Source of the DNA: Microbacteriaceae bacterium PS02066
GTDB lineage: Bacteria; Actinomycetota; Actinomycetes; Actinomycetales; Microbacteriaceae
Assembly (NCBI GenBank): GCA_029959545.1
Contig: JASCPH010000005.1
Location: 34,768 to 98,767, forward strand
DNA: 64,000 nucleotides
Reading direction: 5' to 3'
The notes beneath the pieces were generated by a model. That model was not told where the DNA came from. It worked only from the letters and a program-made list of their open reading frames with translations, and ran no database searches. The first letter of the stretch is position 1; every line of letters begins with the position of its first letter. A program made the position numbers and the translations under genes. Positions 9,648-17,236 of the stretch are shown here, in pieces.

Positions 9648-11885
9648 TCAGGCACCACGCAAGACCGCTGCAGCGGTGATCTCGGGGCGCATGTCCAGCC
9701 GGCGCAACAGCTGCGCGTTCAGCGCGACGACGATCGTCGACAGCGACATCAGGATCGCCCCGACCGACATCGGGAGCACGAACCCGAACGGGGCGAGCAC
9801 CCCGGCGGCGAGCGGGACGGCGATCAGGTTGTAACCGGCAGCCCACCACAGGTTCTGCTTCATCTTCCGGTAGCTTGCCCGCGACAGCTCCATCACCGAC
9901 AGCACCGATCGCGGGTCGTCGCTGGCGAGGATGACACCGGCGGAGGCGATCGCGACGTCGGTGCCCGCACCGATCGCTATACCCACGTCGGCCTGGGCGA
10001 GGGCGGGAGCGTCGTTGACGCCGTCGCCGACCATCACGACCTTGCGGCCCTCCTCCTGCAGCTGCTTGACCTTGGAGGCCTTGTCCTCGGGACGCACGCC
10101 GGCGAAGAACCGGTCGATGCCAAGCTCCTCGGCCACGGAGGCGGCGACCGCTTCCGCATCGCCGGTGATCATCACGACCTGGACGCCGCAGACGTGGAGC
10201 GCCTCGATCGCCTCCCGGGACTCGCTGCGGATCTCATCGGCCAAGCGAAGCGCCCCGGCGACCTGACCGTCGATCAGGATGTGCAGGATGATCGCCCCCT
10301 CGCGGCGCCACTCGTCCGCGACGGGCAACTCGGCGGATCCCTCCTGCTCGAGCAGGTAGGGGCCGCCGACCTGTACCAGGTGCCCGTCGACGGTGGCGCG
10401 CACGCCGACCGCCGGTGAGGACTCGAAGCCGGAGGATCCCGGCACCGCCAGTCGCTTCTCGCTCGCGCCGTTCACGATCGCGCGTGCCAGGGGGTGCTCA
10501 GAGTCCGCCTCGGCCGCCGCAGCGAGGGCGAGCAGCCGATCGGCGCCGATCCCGCCGGCGGGGTGCACCGCGGTGACCGCCGGAGCGCCCTTCGTCAGGG
10601 TGCCGGTCTTGTCGAACAGGACCGTGTCGATGGTGCGCATACTCTCCAGCGCCAACCGGTCCTTGATGAGCACTCCGCCGCGCGCGGCCCGCTCGGTGGC
10701 GATGGACACCACCAGCGGGATCGCCAGGCCCAGAGCGTGGGGGCAGGCGATCACGAGGACGGTGATGGTGCGGACCACGGCCTGATCTGGGAGGCCCAGC
10801 AGCGTCCATACCAGCGCGGTGATGACGCCTGCGATCAGGGCGAACCAGAACAGCAGCGCCGCGGCGCGGTCAGCGATTCGCTGCGCGCGGGACGAGGAGT
10901 TCTGCGCTTCGGCAACCAGCCGCTGGATGCCGGCGAGGGTGGTGTTCTCTCCGATCGCGGTGATCTCCACGCGCAGGCCCGAATCGGTCGCGACGGTGCC
11001 GGCGACGACCTGGTCGCCCTCGGAGCGGCGGACCGGGCGGGATTCGCCGGTGATCATGGCCTCGTCCATGCTCGCGGAGCCCTGCACGACCCGCCCGTCT
11101 GCGGGCACGCGGCCGCCCGGGCGGACCACCACGACGTCCCCGACACGCAGGTCGGCGGGGGCGACGGTGACGGTGGTGTCGCCCTCGATGCGCTCGGCCT
11201 CGTCCGGCAGCAGCGCGGCGAGGGAGTCCAGCGCGGACGTCGTCTGGGCAAGGGAGCGCATCTCGATCCAGTGCCCCAGCAGCATGATGACGATCAGCAG
11301 CGCGAGCTCCCACCAGAAGTCGAGCTCATGGTGCAGGACGCCCAGGCTCGCGCCCCACGAAGCCAGGAACGCGACCGTGATGGCCAGACCGATCAGCAGC
11401 ATCATCCCGGGCTTGCGGGTGCGCAGCTCGCTGACCGCGCCGGTGAGGAAGGGCGCACCGCCCCACACGTACATCACCGTGCCGAGCACGGGTGAGATCC
11501 AGCTCACCCATGCGGCGTCGGGCAGCGCGTACCCGAGCAGCATGGCGAACATGCTCGAGAACGCCACCACCGGCACGGCGAGGGCGAGCATGATCCAGAA
11601 CAGGCGGCGGAACTGCCCCACGTGATCACCGTGACCGGCATGCCCGCCATGGCCGACGTGCCCGCCATGACCAGCGTGCGCGGCTTGACCGGGGTGCGCG
11701 CCGTGATTGTGCTCCGCTTGATCGTGACCGCTGTGGTCCTGGCTGCCGTGCGCTGCCGGTTCGGTCGCGACGGCTTCGCGCATACCCTCGGCGGTTGCCT
11801 CGGGATCCGTGTGCTCCGTGGTGCTGTCGTGTCCGGCGCGGTTGTGGCCGGTGTGCCCGTGCATGGTGTGATCGTGCTGGCTCAT
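9648..11885 (-). CDS. copB: CopB-type P1B copper-translocating ATPase
   Basis: This P-type ATPase of 745 residues exports copper. The first 95 residues are a His-rich metal-binding tail (HGGHVGHGGHAGHGDH) in place of a CxxC domain. The catalytic machinery is complete: the actuator loop MDEAMITGES, membrane metal site CPHALGLAIPLV, phosphorylated aspartate in DKTGTLTKG, and hinge GDGVNDAPAL. A CPH site in place of CPC marks the P1B-3 (CopB) group. GAGGAGG stands five bases before the ATG at 11885; the open frame further upstream overlaps copZ in another frame and is ignored. It lies downstream of the CopZ-like and CsoR genes. Confidence 0.93.
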   Translation of the reverse strand: MSQHDHTMHGHTGHNRAGHDSTTEHTDPEATAEGMREAVATEPAAHGSQDHSGHDQAEHNHGAHPGQAAHAGHGGHVGHGGHAGHGDHVGQFRRLFWIMLALAVPVVAFSSMFAMLLGYALPDAAWVSWISPVLGTVMYVWGGAPFLTGAVSELRTRKPGMMLLIGLAITVAFLASWGASLGVLHHELDFWWELALLIVIMLLGHWIEMRSLAQTTSALDSLAALLPDEAERIEGDTTVTVAPADLRVGDVVVVRPGGRVPADGRVVQGSASMDEAMITGESRPVRRSEGDQVVAGTVATDSGLRVEITAIGENTTLAGIQRLVAEAQNSSSRAQRIADRAAALLFWFALIAGVITALVWTLLGLPDQAVVRTITVLVIACPHALGLAIPLVVSIATERAARGGVLIKDRLALESMRTIDTVLFDKTGTLTKGAPAVTAVHPAGGIGADRLLALAAAAEADSEHPLARAIVNGASEKRLAVPGSSGFESSPAVGVRATVDGHLVQVGGPYLLEQEGSAELPVADEWRREGAIILHILIDGQVAGALRLADEIRSESREAIEALHVCGVQVVMITGDAEAVAASVAEELGIDRFFAGVRPEDKASKVKQLQEEGRKVVMVGDGVNDAPALAQADVGIAIGAGTDVAIASAGVILASDDPRSVLSVMELSRASYRKMKQNLWWAAGYNLIAVPLAAGVLAPFGFVLPMSVGAILMSLSTIVVALNAQLLRRLDMRPEITAAAVLRGA

Positions 11886-11955
11886 CGGAGCCTCCTCTGC
11901 GAGTTGCCGCCGCTGGACGGCCGGGAGGGCAGGAGTGGGTGGATGCTCGGCCGTG

Positions 11956-12279
11956 TCAGGCGTCGCTGACGGTGTAGCCGGCCTCAGCGACGGCGACGCG
12001 CAGCGCATCGGCGTCGACGGGAGCGGAGCTTCGGACCGTGACGGTCGAGGTGCCGCCCGCGGTGAGCGCGACCGACACGTCGTCCACGCCGGGAACCGCG
12101 GACAGCTCTTCGGTGACGCTGGCAATGCAGTGCGCGCACGTCATCCCCTCCACCAGCAGCGTGGCCGACAGTCCCGCTTCCACGGGCAGCTGTTGCGTCG
12201 TCGAGGCGCTCGGGGCGGCGCAGCAGGCGCATCCGACGCCGGCGTCCTTGAGACCCAGCTCGACTCGTTCGATCGTCAT
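11956..12279 (-). CDS. Heavy-metal-associated domain protein (CopZ-like chaperone)
   Basis: This 107-residue cytoplasmic protein has an HMA fold with the metal-binding loop EGMTCAHC near residues 44-51, suited to carrying Cu(I) to the ATPase encoded next. A 30-residue N-terminal extension contains four more cysteines close together (GCACC and nearby). Such a tail is not standard for CopZ and may bind additional metal or a cluster. The start is ATG 12279 with AAGGA nine bases upstream. It sits between csoR and copB in the same direction. Confidence 0.88.
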   Translation of the reverse strand: MTIERVELGLKDAGVGCACCAAPSASTTQQLPVEAGLSATLLVEGMTCAHCIASVTEELSAVPGVDDVSVALTAGGTSTVTVRSSAPVDADALRVAVAEAGYTVSDA

Positions 12280-12304
12280 GATGATGTCCTTCCGGTGACG
12301 TGGT

Positions 12305-12586
12305 TCACGAGCGCACCAGGCGCGCGATGGCGGCGTTGGCTTCGCGGATCTTCTCCTCCGCGACCGGCCCGCCCTGCGCGGTCGCCTCGGCCACGCAGTG
12401 GCTGAGGTGGTCGCCGAGCAGCGACAGTGCCACCGCTTCGAGGGCCTTCGTCGCTGCGGAGACCTGCGTGAGGATGTCGATGCAGTAGTCGTCGTTCTCG
12501 ACCATCCGCGCGATCCCCGCGACCTGTCCCTCCGCGCGGCGCAGCCTCTTCAGCAGCGCTTCCTTGTTGTCCGCGTACCCGTGCAC
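12305..12586 (-). CDS. csoR: CsoR/RcnR-family metal-sensing repressor
   Basis: This 93-residue all-helical repressor senses Cu(I). The three copper ligands of CsoR are present: Cys in DDYCIDIL, and His and Cys in DHLSHCV. I chose GTG 12586 (VHGYADNKEALLKRL) because family members usually begin this way. An in-frame ATG at 12601 would put five more codons inside the operator palindrome. It is the first gene of the leftward copper operon, so it probably represses itself and, across the shared region, the rightward Csp gene. Confidence 0.92.
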   Translation of the reverse strand: MHGYADNKEALLKRLRRAEGQVAGIARMVENDDYCIDILTQVSAATKALEAVALSLLGDHLSHCVAEATAQGGPVAEEKIREANAAIARLVRS

Positions 12587-12599
12587 GCGCCAATAATAC

Positions 12600-12616
12600 A
12601 TACCCCCACGGGGTAT
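12600..12616. promoter_or_regulatory. CsoR operator, ATACCCC-CAC-GGGGTAT
   Basis: The site has perfect seven-base arms around a three-base spacer. Alternating AT and G/C-tract halves are typical of CsoR operators. It lies immediately upstream of csoR and about 85 bases upstream of the divergent Csp-like gene, so one site may control both directions. A weaker G-tract (GGTGGGGG, near 12622-12629) follows and may extend it. Confidence 0.8.
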
Positions 12617-12699
12617 GCAACCCGGTGGGGGAATATGTGCCGAGGCCCTACCGTGCCGAGGGTCGGGGAAGCGCCCCGATCGAGGAGAAGGAGGACGAT

Positions 12700-13104
12700 A
12701 TGACTGTTGCAGAGCAGATGCTGACCACTCACCCCCGGGCGGGCGCCGGCGCCGACACCGCGGCCTTGGTGCGCTGTATCGAGGCGTGCGTGGAGTGCGC
12801 CCAGGCGTGCACCGCGTGCGCAGATGCCTGCCTGAGCGAAGAGATGGTGGCTGACCTGACCGCGTGCATCCGCAAGAACCTCGACTGCGCCGACGTCTGC
12901 GCGACGACCGCCGCGGTCCTGTCGCGCCAGACCGGCTCGAACACCGACGTCCTGCGCGCCCAGCTCGAGGCATGCCGCGCGGCCTGTGCGTCGTGCGCGG
13001 CCGAGTGCGAGACGCACGCCCAGATGCACGAGCACTGCCGGGTGTGCGCCGAGGCCTGCCGCCGCTGCGAGCAGGCGTGCGCGGAGCTGTTGGGGGCACT
13101 GTGA
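12700..13104 (+). CDS. Four-helix-bundle copper-storage protein (Csp3-like)
   Basis: This 134-residue protein has 18 cysteines arranged as CxxxC and CxxC along predicted helices (RCIEACVECAQACTAC, EACRAACASCAAEC, CRVCAEACRRCEQAC). That is the pattern of Csp proteins, whose bundle core fills with Cu(I) thiolates. No signal peptide is seen, so it should be cytosolic like Csp3. GGAGG stands five bases before the ATG at 12700; an upstream in-frame start lacks this. Its stop overlaps the GTG of the next gene, indicating translational coupling. Confidence 0.9.
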   Translation: MTVAEQMLTTHPRAGAGADTAALVRCIEACVECAQACTACADACLSEEMVADLTACIRKNLDCADVCATTAAVLSRQTGSNTDVLRAQLEACRAACASCAAECETHAQMHEHCRVCAEACRRCEQACAELLGAL

Positions 13105-13622
13105 GCCAGGCCGGGCACCACTCCGAGCACGAGGGCATACCGCACTCGAAGCAGGGCGAGATGCAGCACGGGGGGATGGCGAGCTACGGCAAGCTCGCCA
13201 TCTCCCTCGCACTCAGCTTCATCGTGATGTACCTGCTCACCTTCGCGATGATCAACGTCTTCGCCGACTTCCTGCCCAACATCAGCAACCTCTACATGGC
13301 GCTGATGATGGTGTTCCCGATGGGGATCATCATGATCGCCGTGATGTGGAAGATGTTCCCCAACAAGCCACTCAACATCGGACTGCTCGTCGGCTTCGCC
13401 GCGCTGTTCGTGGTGGCGTTCCTCATGGGCCGATCAGAAGCATTCGTCGGGGATGACCAGTTCCTGCGGTCGATGATCCCGCACCACTCCCGCGCGATCC
13501 TCGTCTGCGAGCAGTCCAACATCACCGACTCCGAGATCGTCACGCTGTGTGAGCAGATCGTTCAGTCCCAGCAGGAGGAGATCGACCAGATGAAGGACAT
13601 CCTCGAGCGGCTCAACGATTAG
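13101..13622 (+). CDS. Membrane-anchored DUF305 protein
   Basis: This is a 173-residue protein starting at GTG 13101, which overlaps the preceding stop codon (GTGA). A His-rich N-terminus (GHHSEHEGIPHSKQG) precedes three membrane segments, about residues 31-53, 60-80 and 88-107. A single DUF305 unit follows with the motif MIPHHSRAILVCEQS. It differs from the two-unit lipoprotein version at 8465. Coupling to the copper-storage gene suggests a shared role in copper handling. The last 11 bases overlap the convergent ligase gene. Confidence 0.82.
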   Translation: MSQAGHHSEHEGIPHSKQGEMQHGGMASYGKLAISLALSFIVMYLLTFAMINVFADFLPNISNLYMALMMVFPMGIIMIAVMWKMFPNKPLNIGLLVGFAALFVVAFLMGRSEAFVGDDQFLRSMIPHHSRAILVCEQSNITDSEIVTLCEQIVQSQQEEIDQMKDILERLND

Positions 13623-14691
13623 GGGTGGTGTTAAGCACCTCCGTGAGGCGAAAATCGACCGGCTTCTCGAGCTGCTCGTACGTGCATGTCGTCGGGTCTC
13701 GGTCCGGACGCCACCGCCGGAACCTGGCCGTGTGTCGGAACCGGTCTCCCTGCATGTGGTCGTACGCCACTTCGGCGACCAGTTCGGGGCGAAGCGGGAC
13801 GAAGGAGAGGTCTTTGCCCTGGCTCCACCGGCTTTGAGTGCCCGGCATCCGGTCTTCCGTCGCAGTTCCAGCAGCGCCGGGCTGCACCCACGGATGGTCG
13901 TCCGTGCCGGCCTCCAGGTGCTTCAGTTCCTCGATCAGCGCCGCCCGCCGCGCTGTCGTGAACGAAGCGGAGACGCCAACATGCTGGAGTCGCCCGCCGT
14001 CGTACAGTCCGAGCAGGAGTGACCCGAGGAGCGGCTTGCTCGGTGTCGAGCTCTTGTGAAGCCTGTAACCGGCGACCACGCAGTCGGCTGTGCGCTCGTG
14101 CTTCACCTTGAACATCACTCGCTTATCCGGCTGGTACACGGCATCGAGCGGCTTGGCGACGACACCATCCAATCCAGCGCCCTCGAACCGGGTGAACCAG
14201 TCCTGCGCGCGGGAGAGCTCGGACGTCTTCGGAGTCAGGTGGATGGGAGCGTCGGCATCGACGAGCGCATCCTCGAGCCGCTGACGGCGCTCTCCAAAAG
14301 GAAGCGCCATGAGGTCGTCGTCCTCCTCGGCGAGGAGGTCGAACGCGATGAAGGATGCCGGCGATTGCGCAGCGAGAAGCTTGACGCGGCTGGCTGCAGG
14401 GTGAATGCGTTGCTGCAGCAGATCGAAGTCCAACCGCTCACCGCGGATGATGACGATCTCTCCGTCCAGCACGCACCGTTCGGGCGTCGTATTCTTCAGT
14501 GCCTCGACCAGCTCGGGGAAATAGCGGGTCATGGGCTTCTCGTTGCGGCTGCCAAGGATGATCTCGTCGCCGTCGCGGAAGACTATGGTCCTGAATCCAT
14601 CCCATTTGGGCTCGACGTGCCCCAGATCGGGGATCGACGAGACCGCTTTAGCGAGCATCGGCGCTACGGGCGGCATCACTGGCAGGTCCAT
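13612..14691 (-). CDS. Complete ATP-dependent DNA ligase (LigC/LigD type) carried by the element
   Basis: This stand-alone ligase of 359 residues has the adenylation and OB domains and no polymerase or nuclease domain. Motif I is EPKWDGFR (Lys forms the AMP adduct), followed by ILGSRNEKPMTRYFPEL, LDGEIVI, the EGAGLDGVVAK block and an FKVKHERTADCVVAGYR block. ATG 14691 (MDLPVMPPVAPMLAKAV) matches the start of the broken host ligase; the frame upstream has no homology. It is a paralogue of the host gene broken at 7359/18477. The codons across the position where the element inserts in the host gene (14584-14607) are synonymous to the host's but rich in AAA, GAT, GGA, AGG and ATA. The gene probably replaces the function lost on insertion. 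Confidence 0.93.
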   Translation of the reverse strand: MDLPVMPPVAPMLAKAVSSIPDLGHVEPKWDGFRTIVFRDGDEIILGSRNEKPMTRYFPELVEALKNTTPERCVLDGEIVIIRGERLDFDLLQQRIHPAASRVKLLAAQSPASFIAFDLLAEEDDDLMALPFGERRQRLEDALVDADAPIHLTPKTSELSRAQDWFTRFEGAGLDGVVAKPLDAVYQPDKRVMFKVKHERTADCVVAGYRLHKSSTPSKPLLGSLLLGLYDGGRLQHVGVSASFTTARRAALIEELKHLEAGTDDHPWVQPGAAGTATEDRMPGTQSRWSQGKDLSFVPLRPELVAEVAYDHMQGDRFRHTARFRRWRPDRDPTTCTYEQLEKPVDFRLTEVLNTTPNR

Positions 14692-14731
14692 GGAAACATC
14701 CTGGCCGCATCTGCAGCTTTCGTCGCGATAC

Positions 14732-17236
14732 TCAGCTGCCCGGAACCGCTTCGCTGGCGCGCTGCTTGGCAAGAGCCTCGTCTCGGCGTCGACGGATGTG
14801 CACCAAGCTCTCCTCGAGGGCGGCTACCTCGCCGAGCCAGACGTGCCGTCTGGCTTCCTCGAGACGTCCCTCGGCGTTGACCGCCATCTCTTCAAGGCGC
14901 GGGCTCTGTCGCGGGTCCACGTCCAGGAAGCGACATCTCGCGCACGCGCTTTCGTGCACGCACGGCGTCGCGTACGGCCGGTGACAGTCGCCGAGCGCGA
15001 CCGTGCGCAGCAGGAAGTGCTGCTCGAAGTCGCCCCACTCCGCCTCCGTCGCCTGTCGGAACTCGCCCTCGGGTCGCGCGCCCCGACGCCGTTCGATGAA
15101 GGCCTGGTGCGCTTGAACGACTTCTTCCGGGAAGACTGCGGTGTATCCGCGGGTCGTTTCGAGGTTGAGGTGCCCGAGGAGTGAGGCGACGATGTGCATC
15201 GGGAGCCCGCTGCCGACGAGGTCGGTGCTGAACAGGCGGCGGAAGTCGTGCGGAGTGAAGTGCACAGGCGCGCCAGCGTCTGAGGCGCCCGCGCGAGTCG
15301 CGATTTGGTGCAGGATCTTGCGGATGTATGCCATCGACAGCACCTCCTGCCTGGCACCGACGAGGCGGGCGAACAGATGGGGCAGGGGGTCGCTGAAGAC
15401 CTTCTCGGTGGGGTCGTACCGCACGGACAGCGGAATGGTGCTGCCCTCGCCTCTTGCGCGTCGCTGGACGGCGAGGAGGACCTTCACCAGATCCGGGCTC
15501 ATCGGGATGAGGCGTTCCGCGTCGGTCTTGGAAGGGACGATGTGCAGCAACGGAATGATGGTGTTCGTTGTCGGCGCAACGTAGTGGCGCAGCGAGAGCT
15601 GGGTCGTCTCCACCAGCTCTTCGATGCGCACGCCTGTCTCGCTCAGAGTCTCGGTCACGGCCCAGCCCCAGAAGCCGTCCGCTTCGATCCGGCTGACATT
15701 CGCACGGCCGCCCTCGAGAGTTGGCGGGACGGCGCCGGGGCTGACTTTGAGGACGTTGGCCCAGACCATCGCTCGGGGGACGGCAGAGGGGGTGCGCGGC
15801 GCCGGGTCGTGGCGTTCGTATGTCACGCCATCGACCTCGTAGCGGTCGCCATGCGACGCCGCGTGGGTCGCTTCCAGGAGCCTGCGCCCATGGTCGCGCG
15901 CCTCCGCGGCGGCGGCACGGAACGAGGGCAGCAGCGGGGTCAGCATCCGCGTTCGGGCGTGCATCTTCGCGCGATTCGGACGTTTGGCTTTCGAGAACGA
16001 CTTGGATGCGCTCTTGGGGATCGGACATGGCGCCACCCACACCGCCCAACGCTCGGGTTCTTCGTACGACCACTCCGAGATGTCCCGGTAGAGGGCACGA
16101 ACACCGAAGATCGTCGAATGCATCTCCTGGCGGGGCTGCCCATCGAGGGTGACGGCGAGACTTTCACGCCACGCGAGGGCGACTTCCTTGCTCAGGTTCA
16201 GGTCGGCCTGGTCGGGATTGATTTCGAGAACCCCGACCCAGAAGAGCCGCACCAGCCGGTAGGCGAGGCTCGATAATGAGCCGTAGTCCATCCCGTCCTT
16301 GATCTCGGTGAAGTAGTCCACGAGCAGGTCCCGCACCGGCGACGCTGGAATGCCATAGCGATCAACCAGTGTGGCGACACTGTGCTGGCGGGAGCGAGTG
16401 GACGCCCCCCATGCGGCGCGAAGGGTCGGCTGCTCACCTGCGAGGGGACCCAGGGCGACAAGCACTTCCCAGGCCAGATGTTCGTGGTGGCTGCGTCGGG
16501 AGGTGGGGACGATGTCGGCGTATGCAAGCAGATCGTCGCCGCGAAGCTGCTCGAGCCGCTTGCCCGTCCGGATCAGCAGCCGCACGAGGCACATCTCCGT
16601 GTTCCTACGGGACCACTCGTTCGCCGCCTGGTACGCGGGCAGCGCCCGGATCCGCTGCAGGGCTTCGGGCTCGTTCACGACAAGGGAGAGAGCCCCCGTC
16701 TTGATGAACTGCTTCGTCGCGAGCAGCCACGAGCAGGACGGGCGAATCACCCCGGCGAGCAGCAGCGCCGTCATCGCCGCGGTCAGCACCTCACCGCGTA
16801 CTCCCACCTGCGGGGCGAGCGTGTCTTTCCACGTCCTCGGAGCGGAGTCCAGGCCGCTGAGGATCCAGCGCTCCTCCCAGGTGTCGCCGGGGAATCCCGA
16901 CAGCCACTTCAGCATCGCTCGCGCGCCGCGGCGACGCGCTCTGCCGATCTTCGTCGCCATCGACAACCAGTCGCCGACAACACCGTCGACTGCCTCGAGG
17001 GTTTCCTCGATGCCGAGACTCTGCATTCCGGCGCCAGTCGCCCCTTCGCTCCACGCAGGAGCAGAACGTCCCGCGTCGTACGCAGGTCGAGGCATGATCC
17101 GCCCCACACTGTTCGTCAGCGGGTCCGGCGGCAGCGGAGCGCACTGGAGCTCGGCGGCGCGGCGGCGCGTCTGCATGGCTACGGTCCGCGAAGCGCGTCG
17201 ACCGAGAAGGTCGTCGGTATCGGGATCGTTCCTCAT
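14732..17236 (-). CDS. Large tyrosine recombinase (TnpB-like) of the ligase-targeting element
   Basis: This 834-residue recombinase has a long N-terminal region of unknown role and a tyrosine-recombinase domain from about residue 510. Catalytic residues are visible: Arg in ETGVRIEEL, HDFRRLF, His in LLGHLNLE and the nucleophile in TRGYTAVF. A C-terminal block (PCVHESACARCRFLDVDP) has the Cys/His spacing of a zinc-binding tail, seen in long recombinases paired with a shorter one. The ATG overlaps the stop of the upstream recombinase (ATGA), so the two are co-translated. The length and pairing recall TnpB of Tn554. Confidence 0.9.
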   Translation of the reverse strand: MRNDPDTDDLLGRRASRTVAMQTRRRAAELQCAPLPPDPLTNSVGRIMPRPAYDAGRSAPAWSEGATGAGMQSLGIEETLEAVDGVVGDWLSMATKIGRARRRGARAMLKWLSGFPGDTWEERWILSGLDSAPRTWKDTLAPQVGVRGEVLTAAMTALLLAGVIRPSCSWLLATKQFIKTGALSLVVNEPEALQRIRALPAYQAANEWSRRNTEMCLVRLLIRTGKRLEQLRGDDLLAYADIVPTSRRSHHEHLAWEVLVALGPLAGEQPTLRAAWGASTRSRQHSVATLVDRYGIPASPVRDLLVDYFTEIKDGMDYGSLSSLAYRLVRLFWVGVLEINPDQADLNLSKEVALAWRESLAVTLDGQPRQEMHSTIFGVRALYRDISEWSYEEPERWAVWVAPCPIPKSASKSFSKAKRPNRAKMHARTRMLTPLLPSFRAAAAEARDHGRRLLEATHAASHGDRYEVDGVTYERHDPAPRTPSAVPRAMVWANVLKVSPGAVPPTLEGGRANVSRIEADGFWGWAVTETLSETGVRIEELVETTQLSLRHYVAPTTNTIIPLLHIVPSKTDAERLIPMSPDLVKVLLAVQRRARGEGSTIPLSVRYDPTEKVFSDPLPHLFARLVGARQEVLSMAYIRKILHQIATRAGASDAGAPVHFTPHDFRRLFSTDLVGSGLPMHIVASLLGHLNLETTRGYTAVFPEEVVQAHQAFIERRRGARPEGEFRQATEAEWGDFEQHFLLRTVALGDCHRPYATPCVHESACARCRFLDVDPRQSPRLEEMAVNAEGRLEEARRHVWLGEVAALEESLVHIRRRRDEALAKQRASEAVPGS

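Noticed and set aside
13612..14691. Reading the element ligase as part of a multi-domain LigD
   Set aside because: No polymerase or phosphoesterase domain is fused; the protein starts at the ligase domain and ends after the OB fold.
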